Positions 41,597-52,365 of a stretch of DNA of 64,000 nucleotides are shown piece after piece; position 1 is the first letter of the stretch, and each line of letters starts with the position of its first letter. The notes under the pieces were generated by a model, which made no database searches, was not told where the DNA came from, and saw only the letters and a program-made list of their open reading frames with translations. The stretch lies in contig JAGYXB010001863.1 of assembly GCA_022495005.1 (NCBI GenBank), positions 62,001 to 126,000 on the forward strand. The letters are read 5' to 3'. The stretch comes from Rhyacophila brunnea. Taxonomy: Eukaryota; Arthropoda; Insecta; Trichoptera; Rhyacophilidae. Position numbers and translations under genes: made by a program.

Positions 41597-42300
41597 TCAG
41601 GTCCTCACTCCTATTCTGTTAAATAACTTTACAATTTTGCCTAACTCTTCCGTCTTACCCACCGCCAGGACACCCTTCAATTCGTCGACATTCTCATAGA
41701 TATCCGCAATTTGCAGCTGTACTCTGTGAAATTCATATTTAGAGCATTGTAGTGCTATATGTACAATGTCCTCTAAAACATGACATTCATCGCAGAGCTG
41801 CGATTCGCTTCTTCCTATGAGGACATCAAATCTTTTACCCATTGTGTGCCCTGTTCTTAGCTTCAGTATTAACTTATAGGCCATCCATGGACTGAAACCG
41901 TATGCGGTTTCGAACCGTGTGCAATACTAAGCTTATCTTTTCTGGTCATGGAAATATATTTCCACAAAGTATATTATAAGCATCTGATCGTATCCGTTTA
42001 TACCATACACTTACAAATTTAGTGAAAATATATTTTCATGAACGAAAATCATAAGTTTAGTATGGCACACGGATCTAAACCGCATACGGTTTCAGTCCAT
42101 GAATGGCTCTTAAGCTCATTCCTCGTCAAAGAATACTCTACAAACCAGGGCACCTCTCGTGGTGATGGTAGAATAGACTTACTCCATTTCCCCTTTTCTA
42201 ATGATGCCCTATCGTAAAAGTCTATCCACAAACTTTGGCACATTTTCTTTATAGTCTCATTCCAGTCCAGGTTTTCTGGTATCCACTGATATGGTACCTA
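41597..42300 (-). pseudogene. R1/I-like LINE C-terminus, open frame apart from a MITE
   Basis: From about 42290 the minus strand reads QWIPENLDWNETIKKMCQSL, WIDFYDRASLEKGKWSKSIL and VPWFVEYSLTRNELKSH up to the MITE at 42095. After it come MAYKLILKLRTGHTMGKRF and LCDECHVLEDIVHIALQCSK. C-x2-C-x7-H-x4-C is the zinc-finger-like cluster downstream of RNase H in R1/I/Jockey-group LINEs. Removing the MITE and one target copy brings both halves into one frame without stops, ending at 41597, so the frame was still open when the MITE came in. The 5' two-thirds of the protein are missing. Confidence 0.83.
41892..42095. mobile_element. 204-bp MITE inside the LINE frame, 8-bp target duplication
   Basis: The element is an inverted repeat nearly throughout: each end reads inward CTGAAACCGTATGCGGTTT and the arms pair for about 75 bp. 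Flanking 8-mers TCCATGGA (41884-41891) and TCCATGAA (42096-42103) differ at one base. The target is itself a palindrome, which makes the inverted ends look 8 bp longer than they are. Eight-base duplications fit hAT or P-type elements, but the ends lack a CAG start. Confidence 0.8.
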
Positions 42301-42420
42301 ATAGAAAGATATTTCCGTTATTACTAAGTTTAGGTACCTATTCATATATATATATTTATTGATTCTCCTCGATTTGCCCCCCCCCCCCTCATTCCCCCAC
42401 GGGACATCACTGTGTTTTAT

Positions 42421-42696
42421 TACTATTATATTGTTCAAAGTTCAAGCTAACGAGTGTAAATATGTATAGTTTACAGGCGCGTACCAAAAAAACGATATGG
42501 GAGGGATTCAATTCAAAAAAATAAACATAATAATTTACTTTTGATTTGTTAATGCGGCGGGGTTAAGTACATACATTATTGTAATTTAATTAATTTAAAT
42601 TAAAACATTACATGGCGTTATGAGAATGCAAAGAAGTAGAAAAGGTTTTTTTTTAAACAAAAAAAAAACAGATATAAAATATTATTAACATTTTAG
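42421..42696. other. No recognisable feature
   Basis: AT-rich spacer. Confidence 0.4.
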
Positions 42697-42990
42697 TCAT
42701 ATTTCTCTCGTATATTTTACAACAAACTTATAAAATCGCCCCTCCACGTCCATGTCAAAAATCGGCATTCGGTGATTGTTTACTGATCTTTGGCACCGAT
42801 CGTGCGGTCCCGCGGGACTCCGGAATCGCTCGGGCCGGTCGCCTACACCTTCCACCCCACAGGTCACGCGCGCCACTGATAAAACTTTTCCACCACAATT
42901 ACCTAAAAGGCGAAGCGCGCGTAAACTACCACCCGCCCTTTTACGCTCACATACATTATCGATATTATTGAAGGTGCACCCCACTGGTTC
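42697..42990. other. CpG-rich patch with open frames on both strands
   Basis: A 95-codon minus frame (MGCTFNNIDNV...) and a 77-codon plus frame overlap in this G+C-rich stretch. On the minus strand CAGTGGCGCGCGTGAC at 42863-42878 resembles a hAT end, so the patch may be part of a transposon rather than a promoter or exon. No partner end is found. Confidence 0.4.
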
Positions 42991-43784
42991 TCAAAACGCA
43001 AACAAATAAATACTCTTCGATAACCGAGGCGAAAACTACAAAAAACGTTTCAATGTAATAAATTTTCATGCTCGCATAACATCGCCCGATATTAATTGAA
43101 GTACTAACTGTGGATTAAAAGTGTACAAGTATCATATAATTAAAAATGCATGAAACAGGATTCAAACATATTACTGCCTTGTCAGAAAAATCATAAGTAA
43201 TTTATTTCTAACATTTTATTACAATGTATAAACTACTTTGTATGCAATTTTGTATTTTTTATTATCATTATTTAGGTCATCTAACAGGATTAATCATAGA
43301 GAATAAGTATCATTATAATATAGAATAAAATAATATCTGATGGCCCCAATAACAGGGGGACACAAAAAGTATAATAAATCAAATTAAATTAGATCAAATA
43401 TTAGGTACAGCTGTAAAGAATATAACTGGAGAGTTCTCATAAGAAAAATAGGAAAGAAATACAGAAAAACATAAGAAAGTATAATATATCCATTGTACAA
43501 TAAAAAAGCCGTCGTCCAGATTTAATTAATAATGAATTTTGAAGCAACTTATTTTGAAAGAGGCACGAGAACAAAACGGATCCACTTGATCACTGTAAAG
43601 ATTCATGATTCTGCAGAGTCGAGCCACCGGAAAATTGTTTTCATACGATTTATTCACATTAAAAACATTAATAAAAATCAATTCCTTGTAATACCTAGTA
43701 ATTAAGAATCATTTTATAATAAAACCTTATTTATAGAATGTTTAAAACAGGCATATAGGATTGGGGAAATGGGCGGATAACATG
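42991..43784. other. No recognisable feature
   Basis: AT-rich; nothing noticed on either strand. Confidence 0.5.
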
Positions 43785-43925
43785 AAACGGGACGCATAGA
43801 AACCAGGTGTAACCGACTGGAAAGAGATAGCTCGGGATATAGATATCTGGAGAATGTTTGTGCATTTGGCCATGGATCTGAATAGTCTGTATCGCCAGCA
43901 TAAGTCAGTAAGTAGTATATAAATA
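43785..43925 (+). pseudogene. LINE fragment, probable RTE-type C-terminus
   Basis: One frame reads NMKRDA, stop, KPGVTDWKEIARDIDIWRMF, then VHLAMDLNSLYRQHKS. 'W..(I)ARDR..WR..V' closes many LINE reverse transcriptases of the RTE group. Only this short tail is left, so the assignment is tentative. Confidence 0.5.
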
Positions 43926-44372
43926 ATTTATAATCGCATAATAAAGTTGATTTACTCAATTTGGTCTCCGGTGTGACCTCAGGTCATTTAATAATAATAT
44001 TATAGTTTTAGCACACACAGAATAAATCTAGCCTTACTACTTCTTATTCTTTGACCATGTCCGCTCCTTCAATATATGAAGGTAAAGTTTGCTTTACCTT
44101 CTTCTTTTACCATTTACACTTATAAGTTAGAGCATACTATAGACAATACACGGCGCCTCCAAGAATCTCTATCGCACGCCAGTCAGCTTACATCTTCACA
44201 AATGACACCAGTATCCCGTAGCTACCCTGTACAATATACTCTGTGGATAGTATTTAGTAGCCTTCTAGGATGACGGAATCCGATTAACTTGAAGAAGAGG
44301 CAACACATGTGAAATTCACTACAAGCAACCATAGCACGTGGCCGAGCCAGGTCCAATGTTCGTTGTTTGCTT
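43926..44372. other. No recognisable feature
   Basis: Somewhat richer in C at 44140-44280; no motif recognised. Confidence 0.4.
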
Positions 44373-44478
44373 TATATCTTTTATTTATCTTTTTTTCAAT
44401 TTAAATGTCATGTTATGAACGTCCTGAATGTACACAATGTTTTTTTGTTTAAATAAATATACAAATTTTAAAGGAATC
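44373..44478 (+). mobile_element. Jockey-like LINE, 3' tip
   Basis: 'ttcaatttaaatgtcatgtta', GAACGTCCTGAATGTACACA and a 'ttaaataaatatacaaa' end match the last 100 bp of the copies at 30890 and 36400. Confidence 0.55.
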
Positions 44479-45168
44479 ATAATCCTCCACAGGTACATGA
44501 AAATGGAATGGGTATTTTTATATATATATTCCAAGTGATGTAAATATAAGTTTATTAAAAAATAATATAAAATTGAAAGTTTGAGAATGATTGACGCTAA
44601 TTTAAAACTACGGACTTTCTTCCAAAGATGTTTCGCTTACCTTGTCATATTTGTTCTATTTTTTAGGGTAGATGCATTCGTTTAGTTCGTTTTCTACTGC
44701 AGTTCTGTTATTTTATATGAAAATAATAATATTCATTCGTTTTCAATATGCGAAAAAGCTTTTACTTACATAGTTTTAATAAATACTGACTCAAAATTTA
44801 AATACGTCTTTTTAACGCTTCAACTATTTATTCGTTAAAAACATACAGTTAGTTGAAGATTACGATTAACACTTTTTGCATAAAACATAAGAATTACTTT
44901 ACCTTTATAGCGGTGATTAAATTTTGAATAGATATTTAGCTAAATAATTATAATTTAATGGTTTTGAAAAAAAGTTATTTTTTTGGGGCCAATTATGTTA
45001 GCACTAATACCATACAAATTCCCAACCTCTGTCTCATAATAAATTGTCGCCATCCAGGCACTAGCGTCATCAAAGAAGTAATTCAAATACGAGTTACGGC
45101 TCGTCTAATGCCACGTCAATTCTCGTAATTCATAAACTCATTACTCATACATCCATCATAAGTATAGT
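44479..45168. other. No recognisable feature
   Basis: AT-rich, without repeats or frames of note. Confidence 0.5.
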
Positions 45169-45400
45169 GTAACTGTGAGAGTGATCGTACTAGTTGTGTG
45201 AGTGCAGGAACACGGAATCAGCTCGAGCGTACCAGACATCTCAACATCAAAAGTTAGTGCCTGGATTGAATCCCTGTGTAACCACCAACCCCCTCCCCTC
45301 CTTCCCAGCATCCAGAATCTACCCAATTACAGTCCACTGAAAAGAGCCATTATTGTTAATTTAAAAAAAGATATTGAAATTTTGTTTTAAAACCATTATA
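45169..45400 (+). repeat. Dispersed coding-like repeat Q, longest copy
   Basis: A 62-codon frame (45202-45390) starts MQEHGISSSVPD and contains STSKVSAWIESLCNHQ, a proline-rich bend, and SIQNLPNYSPLKRA. Copies lie at 3091-3187 and, frameshifted, at 18190-18345 (minus). The upstream 'gtaactgtgagagtgatc' part is shared with the minus copy. Function unknown; no family recognised. Confidence 0.5.
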
Positions 45401-45589
45401 GTCGAGTTCTACAACGTATACTTTGGATATGTATATACATAATTTATGTTATATTACTTTTAATCATTACTATTATTTTTTTAATTATTTTTATTCAATT
45501 TGAAACTTTTGTAAGTATTTCATAATAAAATAAACCAATGTAAAATATACATAATTTGATCAGTCTATTTCTATTTTTATTAAAAATCT
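45401..45589. other. No recognisable feature
   Basis: AT-rich spacer. Confidence 0.4.
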
Positions 45590-45800
45590 TTTTCTTAAAT
45601 ACGATGCCCGACTTGAACCTGTAACCACTGTATTCGCGCCAATGTGTATCCTACCTTAAGTACGACAAATTTAACTAGTAGTTCTTAAATGAAATACTAA
45701 TACATATAACTCTGGGGTGTTTTTAAATGATGGTTATCCAATATAACATAAATCTTGTGAAGTATTTGTTGAATAAAATAAATGATTTATTAATCCAATG
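45590..45800 (-). repeat. tRNA-like repeat B in fold-back form
   Basis: Module on the minus strand at 45602-45660 (worn B box, CCCGACTTGAACCTGTAAC read on plus), leader remnant ACTAGTAGTTCTTAA to the right, then a plus-oriented tail ending 'gttgaataaaataaatga' at 45785. Tail and module thus point in opposite directions, as at 25087-25440. Confidence 0.65.
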
Positions 45801-45863
45801 TAATTCGGAATTTTAATCTCAAATATAAATTTCAATCCAGATATATCGTCAATGTTCAAGTTA

Positions 45864-46330
45864 TTTTTAAAACGTTTTTATTAGCTCGTATTCTTATTTG
45901 TCCAGTAGTTGTTTGTCCGGTACAAATCTTGCAGTCGATTTTTAACTAACTTTCACGACTAACTAGATATTTGAAACTTTTAGAATATAATATCAGACAC
46001 GATGCCAATGCATTCTTTTAATACTTTTAGCCGTCTTTAAGCAGAATTGAATTCATTTTCAGTTAATTCTGTTTTGTATGAAAAGTTATTTCGGAAGAAA
46101 TCCGTTATCCAATCCACTATTATTGGTTGCTAAAGGGGAGGTCCTAGCAACTAAATTATTAATATATAGGTGCGTTACTATGGAAATCAAAACGAAAGTT
46201 CAGTATTCTATATTTGTTTGTTTTTATTTACTTCATATCAAGTACAAGTTTGAGCATATTGAGCATAATAATTCAACAGAAAGTTAAAAACGTTGTATAT
46301 AAAAAGTTATTTTTATCTTGTAATAATTAT
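45864..46330 (-). mobile_element. MITE family M3, minus copy
   Basis: Starts TAAAACGTTTTTATTAGCTC and ends AAAAACGTTGTATATAAAAA. The body agrees with 25455-25905, including TTGTCCGGTACAAATCTTGC. Confidence 0.74.
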
Positions 46331-47340
46331 TCATGGTATGCCTAATCATAAAAGCGAGATGGTCTACAAAATTACATTTAACCTAAACCCCCTCAATGTG
46401 TGCACGCCTGCACTGGATCAAATACCTACAGATTGAAAAATAAACATGTATTTTTTGACCAGCCGCGGCTTCATATTTATACAAAGACGGCCACGCTACG
46501 CACTAAGCCAACGTGGGTTTCATTGTTATTTGCTATTACACATGGTATATTATATTAGATAGATACTAATAAAAACTAAAAAAAGAAATATTGTAATATT
46601 ATGTTTTTAAATCGATTCAAATAATACATTATATCGCCGTATGAATGCGTAAGTAATGATCTTTTTATGGAGTCATAAAATTTAAATTTAGAATACTAAA
46701 ACAACAAAACAAAAGCACCATTCACACTATCGAAAGAAATCTTCGAAACCAGATCCCGAGCACCAATATATTTATCAAAACAACACAAATCAATTTAACG
46801 GGATCCGGTAAAACGTCCTATTGCATAACTAAAGGAAAACTACCTTTTATCCTAAATATAAAACCTGAGAGCTGGGCCTCAATAATCGAAAGATTCCTGC
46901 TTGGGAGCGAAAATCATATAAAATGAATTTATCTGAGAAAAGGCCCGTTTCCCCGATGCCGGTCCTGCATAGTAAGTGACCATTATTCCGCAAGAAGAAG
47001 AACGATATTGACCGTTCGATCTTGTAATCAGAAAATAGCATTTTCGTCTTTTATTTTTTTCCCCCGTTTGACATACGAAATGCCATAAAGCTTACTTATA
47101 CGAGGGAATAAGGAATATTTGAGTACCTTTAAACTTGCGTCACGGATGAAAAAAAAACAACGGATGCCTACATACTCCTTCTGTTTTATAGTAAGCCCTG
47201 TCAGTGAACATTTATTTGTAACCCCCACTTACACATTGTTATACTACGTCGTCTTTTTTGAATTCTCTAACAACAATTATTTAACCTTTAAAATGCACAT
47301 TGTACATGAAAAATAAGCAAAAACTCATTGACGAAGGGAA
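46331..47340. other. No recognisable feature
   Basis: About 1 kb without repeat copies or frames that I can identify. Confidence 0.5.
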
Positions 47341-47359
47341 GTTAATATCTATGTGTCAG

Positions 47360-47433
47360 TGTTTCCCAACCCTTGACACACAGAATTTTTTTCTGCCCAC
47401 CCATAAAAGAAGAAGAATATTCATATTTAATCA
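47360..47433. mobile_element. Lone hAT-like left end
   Basis: CAGTGTTTCCCAACCCTTGA at 47360 is a typical hAT terminus. No matching right end with duplication was found before the next repeat. Confidence 0.45.
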
Positions 47434-47575
47434 GGACTCGAAATGGACAGGAGCGCCGTTCCAGTTCATGACTTCGGTTAAGTTATCACTCCGTCTCGTG
47501 GAAAAATTAATTTGGCCGTCTGAGATAGATAGGCCATAATAACAAAAAATCTATAAAACTTATTTTATAAAATAT
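47434..47575. repeat. CTCGAAAT repeat, copy
   Basis: Shares GGACTCGAAATGGACAGGAG, CTCCGTCTCGTGGAAAAA and AATTTGGCCGTCTGAG with 15930-16040. Confidence 0.6.
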
Positions 47576-47624
47576 ACATGTCGAAACCTGCAGCATCGTG
47601 ACGGAGTGCTTGAAACATATGCCT

Positions 47625-47780
47625 GTCACCAAAGTTCGTGCCACGTGTTTAAATTTATCCCGTATTCTTCCTTACTCGAGATCGGTTGCCCGGTTCTCCT
47701 TACGTTACGTATACGTTACCCGTTACGTATTTCAGTTTCCATTATTTGAGTTTCCTTGTTTCTACTTAATGATTTTGATA
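47625..47780 (+). repeat. Dispersed repeat S, copy 1
   Basis: Matches 59870-59985. In the same frame both read TCL(N/S)LS(R/Q)I(L/I)PYSRSV. The likeness extends to 'ttatttgagtttcct', so this is a repeat pair; whether it ever coded for protein is unknown. Confidence 0.5.
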
Positions 47781-49077
47781 TTGTTTCATGGCAAAGTCTT
47801 TTCTGGGATCGGATATTAACTTGTTAGGCAGTATACAACAAATATCGTAATATTATATGGTTGAGCCAAATTGTGGTCGCATTCATCCTTAGTCCCCCCC
47901 TACTCAAATCCCCTGATTTAGTATTGTTACAAGACCAGATGATGAGCAATTACTGGTCGAAGAATGTAATTGCAAACAACAGTTGAGTTACTCCAAAACC
48001 GCCGAGCGCGTAAGGCTTGGTAAAGCTGTCCAGCTATATCTTATATGATACGAACGAGGCCATGTTAGATACAGAGTTATTCAAGAGTTAGTTCAAGACA
48101 CTGGTGTGTGTGCCTGTTAATGCTAAACCACGGTTATTGATTAATTCAATCATCATTCATCAACCTCATTATCATTAATAAACAGTGTACCATCAAGTGC
48201 CGCGCACCGGGTAATCCAAACAAACAATACCGCGCGAATGACAGTGCAACCAGACCACGAAGCCATCATAAATCATCATAAAGGTCAGTGTCTGGTATTC
48301 TGTTAAATCGCCCCCACCCCTAGTTTCGGAACCTACATCATCCTTAAAATTATACAGTCCATTGCTAAAAACGCCACCATTATGGATTTTTAGCAAAACG
48401 CTAGTTTTGGTTTATTTTGGCACCTAGTTATTACGGTATTAGGAACCCACCCCATGATCGGTACAGTTCCCGTATTTACCCCAAATACAGTAGACAGACA
48501 ACTTCTTTCCGTCCGTCCATAGCTCAGTTTTTGCTTCGTAGCTCAGACTTGGATACCCTTAACAAAATAAATAAAAAACAATCAATCACTTAATTAATAT
48601 CCACGAAACGAGTTTCTTTCTCTCACAAGACAATACAGATGTTTTAGTTAATCCAACGTCCGTTCAATTATCTGTACCGTGGCGGAACGTGCGTAATTTA
48701 CAAGAAAATAATAAAGCTTTGATAAGAAACTGCTGGCCGCTCAGAGCCTTCTTTTTCCGAACAAAAATAATACAAAGGCCATTAAACTAATTACTCTGAC
48801 CTACTCACCCATTCCGAGTCGAAGGTGCGAATTGACAACCGCAGACATGCGTGCCAATTAGGCACAAACATTGACCTTATGCTAGCGTTGTCTAGCTACA
48901 TTTAGCCTTAGGTAGACTTACCACACTTAGTCCTGGCATCTGGGAATTTAATACAATATACAAGTGTTCGGGAATCTTATTCAACTCAGTTTATCTCACC
49001 TACACACTTCATAATTGATTATATTGTTTTTAATGGCTAAACATTTAAAATGAGCAGCTATTTTCCAGATTGTGGCA
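47781..49077. other. No recognisable feature
   Basis: 1.3 kb of average composition without repeats or coding motifs that I can see. Confidence 0.5.
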
Positions 49078-49085
49078 GCAGCTAG

Positions 49086-49611
49086 CAGTATCGAAGGGTG
49101 GAGGTAGGCTGTTAAGATCCACCACAAATAGTGCACATTAAAATTTGTTAGTCATGTATATTTGTTTTTACTGAATTAAGACTACAATAATTTACAGATA
49201 TTGGTTAGTTTTTAAAAATAAAATAACCGTGCCTTAACCAAACCATAATAATATTGGTATATGTTGGACGATACGACAAAATTGTGAACACTTTTACATT
49301 CATATTTATTTGTTTTCGTTGGATTAAGAATTCATATTACACATATTGTTGGTTCATTTTTTAAATTCATTAAGCCCTGCCTAACCAAAGTTAAATGCAT
49401 AATATTAGATATTTTATAGATAGACGAGTAATTTTGACTATTATCTATTATGGCTTGGTTTTCGCAGGTTTTAATTGAATTGTAAAAACTAACTGACACC
49501 ATCTGTAAATTGTAGTCTTATTTCAATGAAAACAAATAAGTATGACTGACAAAGTTTAGTGTGCTACATTTATGGTGGATCTTAACAGCCTACCTCCACC
49601 CTTCCCCTCTG
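49086..49611. mobile_element. hAT MITE family G with 8-bp duplication
   Basis: Left end CAGTATCGAAGGGTGGAGGT, right end read inward CAGAGGGGAAGGGTGGAGGT. Flanking GCAGCTAG (49078-49085) and GTAGCTAG (49612-49619) differ at one base. 526 bp, no coding frame. Confidence 0.82.
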
Positions 49612-49619
49612 GTAGCTAG

Positions 49620-50267
49620 TGATATGAATGTGCATAGCGTCTTCCTTAGGTGGATTACTTACGGATAAAACATTGGTAGTAAAAATCAACATTTTAATAA
49701 TTAGAGAATGATTTTAATAAAAACAAATGAACACCAAGAAATACATATATATTTATTCCCTTTAGGAGAATAATTTCCAGATAATGTGTTATTTTTACCT
49801 AATATGGCTGAATTATAACCGCCATTTTGAGATATTTGCAAAAAAATCTTCAAGAACATTTAGAATTGCAAAGAGAATATTTTTTTGTAAGTTTGGGTGA
49901 ATACGGATGTTGGTGTAATGAGTGAAGAACTGAAGTATGAATATTTAGAGTGATTATGTGTTTATTTGACGGATTGGAACTTTGATACAATGATATAAGA
50001 CAAGATAACATCGAGGTAGATTTTTTTGACCCGAGGCACGATGATACGGAGTGACTGTTACATGAACAAAATAAAATCGGAGTGAGATCTTCATTCAATC
50101 ATCATGTCCGCGGTTAAAGCAAAATCATTGACATCTCGTAGATTTTATTAAGCTCATTTCTCTCGCTACCTTAAAGAATCAATATTTAATTATCATTTGC
50201 TGTATGCGCGACTGATACGAAAACATCTCTTACCAATGAATGCACATACTGGTCACAATACCTATGT
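49620..50267. other. No recognisable feature
   Basis: An 82-codon minus frame at 49850-50098, rich in Ser and His, has no recognisable motif. Confidence 0.45.
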
Positions 50268-50275
50268 ATATTGAC

Positions 50276-51267
50276 CAGTAGCAAAGGGTGGAGGTAGGCT
50301 GTTAAGATCCAATATAAATAGTGCACATTAAACGTTGTCAGTTTTTTTTAACTAGACTACAATAAAATTTACAGATGGTTTAAGTTTTTAAAAAATAATT
50401 AAACCTTACCTAAACCAAACGATAATAGTTTTGGTATGTTATTGGCGATTTGACAAAATAGTGGACACTTTTTCATTCATACTGAAGGGTATGGGTTTAC
50501 GTAGGGTGTTGATTTACACTTTTTCACTTATTAAAAACACTGATTCAGGGACATTAAGTATTTATTACGTCAGTATATTTCGTTTGACAAGTAACAAAAG
50601 TAATAATTAATTATTAGCAACATTATTTTGTAAACGCACGCTTTGGCGCGAAAAGGTGGCAAGTTGTATTTTTAAAGGCGACGTTCGAGACTCAAGGGTA
50701 GGTTACCGACTAACCGTACCTACTCTCGACCCTTCGTCCGCCCAAAAACAGATAATGGTAACTTTCTTTTTCTTTGTTTCGCTGTGCATCCTGGTCTAGC
50801 CTTGACTCATTTACAATTACAATAATATCATTATATTCCCAACTCTGTCGATTGGAGGATTTTTGATGGGGGATTTAGGCATTATGATATTTGGTATCAA
50901 TACCAATTTGTTTTTATTGAATTAAGAAGACATATTACACATGTTGTTGGTTAGTTTTTTTTTTAATTCATTAAGCCCTGCTTAACGAAACCATAGTAGA
51001 TAAAAAATATTATTCTATCTATAAAATATCCAAAATTATGTACGATTTAATGGCATAATTGTTGATATTTTATGGATAAACGATTATTTTTTACCATTAT
51101 CTATTATGGTTTTGTTTAAACAGGGTTTAATTGAATTTTAAAAACTAACCAGCATCATCTGCAAATTGTATTATTAGTTCAATAAAAATAAATACGTATG
51201 ACTGACAAAGTTTATTGTAGACTATTTATGTCGGATCTTAACAGCCTACCTCCACCTTTCGCAACTG
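50276..51267. mobile_element. hAT MITE family G with 8-bp duplication and a solo LTR inside
   Basis: Left end CAGTAGCAAAGGGTGGAGGT, right end inward CAGTTGCGAAAGGTGGAGGT. Flanking ATATTGAC (50268-50275) and ATATTGAG (51268-51275) differ at one base. The copy is 992 bp because of the 417-bp LTR at 50483-50899. Confidence 0.84.
50483..50899. mobile_element. Solo LTR, 417 bp, with ATAC duplication
   Basis: Starts TGAAGGGTATGG and ends TTTGGTATCA (TGA...TCA) and is flanked by ATAC (50479-50482, 50900-50903). Other family-G copies run through this site as 'cattcatacttatttg', which gives the empty target. It includes a G+C-richer centre with GTAACCTACCCTTGAG-like sequence on the minus strand. No relation to the LTR at 20629 is evident. 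Four-base duplications fit Ty3/gypsy- or BEL-type integration. Confidence 0.8.
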
Positions 51268-51275
51268 ATATTGAG

Positions 51276-51589
51276 ATATGCCTTCTATTTTTTTTCGTAC
51301 CCACGTAAAACTCTCGTATTATTCAACCACTAGGAATAGGGATGATAAAGGTCTTTTACCGCTGCTATAAAATGTACCCCAGTTGGGGTAGTTGTAATAA
51401 TATAACTAAGTAAGTTGTTGGTTGGCACAAAGGCTCGTGTGATATCGCAGCTCTTCGGAAATGAGTACAACAAAAACTTGCTCTTTGTTTCTGCTTTATC
51501 ACATTGCAGTATTTGACCTGTCGACCTTTCCACAGCATGCCCTAAAACTTTCGTACATATATATATATTTTTAATATTAATAACCATGC
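51276..51589. other. No recognisable feature
   Basis: Spacer leading into the LINE 3' end; the (TA)n at 51557-51572 probably belongs to the LINE tail. Confidence 0.4.
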
Positions 51590-52126
51590 CCTTGCTTTTT
51601 TGAACAAAGTGGTTGGGTTGATTAGTTGCATTGGTGTGGGGCTAATTAGGTTCCTCAATTTACATCTTTAATTTTCTTTATGGCCAGGATTAAATATTTT
51701 ATGTAGTGTTCTTGTGTTGTTCTATTGCTTAGAACTTCGTGAGGCTTTTGGAGGTAAATTTCATGATTATGCTATCTACATCGATTCCTCCCTTTCTAGT
51801 GTAGGGCAGTCGTTGATGGCATGCCACACAGTTTGAGATATGTGGCCGTCATATGGACAACAGTCATTATCCCTCAATTTAAATCTTTTTAGATAAGCAC
51901 GCACCGCTCTGTGGCCTGTTAGTATCTGTGTTAGTTCGTGTGATATTTTTATGTTCCTGGCAAGAGTGATAGCAGAGTTTATATTTGGAATAAATTTCTT
52001 CGTTATTGATCCTGTGGGGGATGTTGTGTATCTGTGGTTCCATAGCTCTATTGTGTCTTCGTTTAGTTTTTGTTTTGTGTAACTAAGAGGGAAGTGTGTG
52101 TAGGTTGAAGGTCTTTGTCGTATTAG
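51590..52126 (-). pseudogene. R1/I-like LINE, C-terminal end
   Basis: The minus strand from about 52075 reads TKQKLNEDTIELWNHRYTTS, PTGSITKKFIPNINSAITLA and SHELTQILTGHRAVRAYLKR, then FKLRDNDCCPYDGHISQTVW and HAINDCPTLE. 'Q.LTGH....YLKRF' plus the Cys/His cluster is the region after RNase H in R1/I/Jockey-group LINEs. After a frameshift the tail matches 17510-17700. The upstream two-thirds are absent. The plus-strand 93-codon frame at 52096 is not conserved in the other copy. Confidence 0.86.
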
Positions 52127-52365
52127 CGTTTATAGCGTATTTATCAGCTTCCTCGTTTCCGGCTATCCCTGTGTTACTTCTTATCCAGAAGAATCTAGGG
52201 TTTGTTCCTTCGTACATATTATTATTAGAAGTTATTTTACATCGAATATTTACTAAACATCAATTAGGAGGTTACGAATTACGGGTCGCTGTTCTTCACA
52301 TTAACTTTGAGATTGATTTACTCAAGTTGAACTCACCTATGTACTTCGATCCATATGATCTATAT

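Larger units (their letters stand above)
41185..42412. mobile_element. hAT element with perfect 8-bp duplication, carrying a LINE
   Basis: Both ends read inward CAGTGA(C/T)GTCCC, and the element is flanked by identical TGTTTTAT (41177-41184 and 42413-42420). Length 1228 bp. It has no hAT transposase. Its interior is occupied largely by a LINE reverse-transcriptase fragment on the minus strand (41597-42300), itself split by a 204-bp MITE. C-runs near the right end (42377-42388) and CCGCCCCTAGGC near the left are part of the sub-terminal region. Confidence 0.84.
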
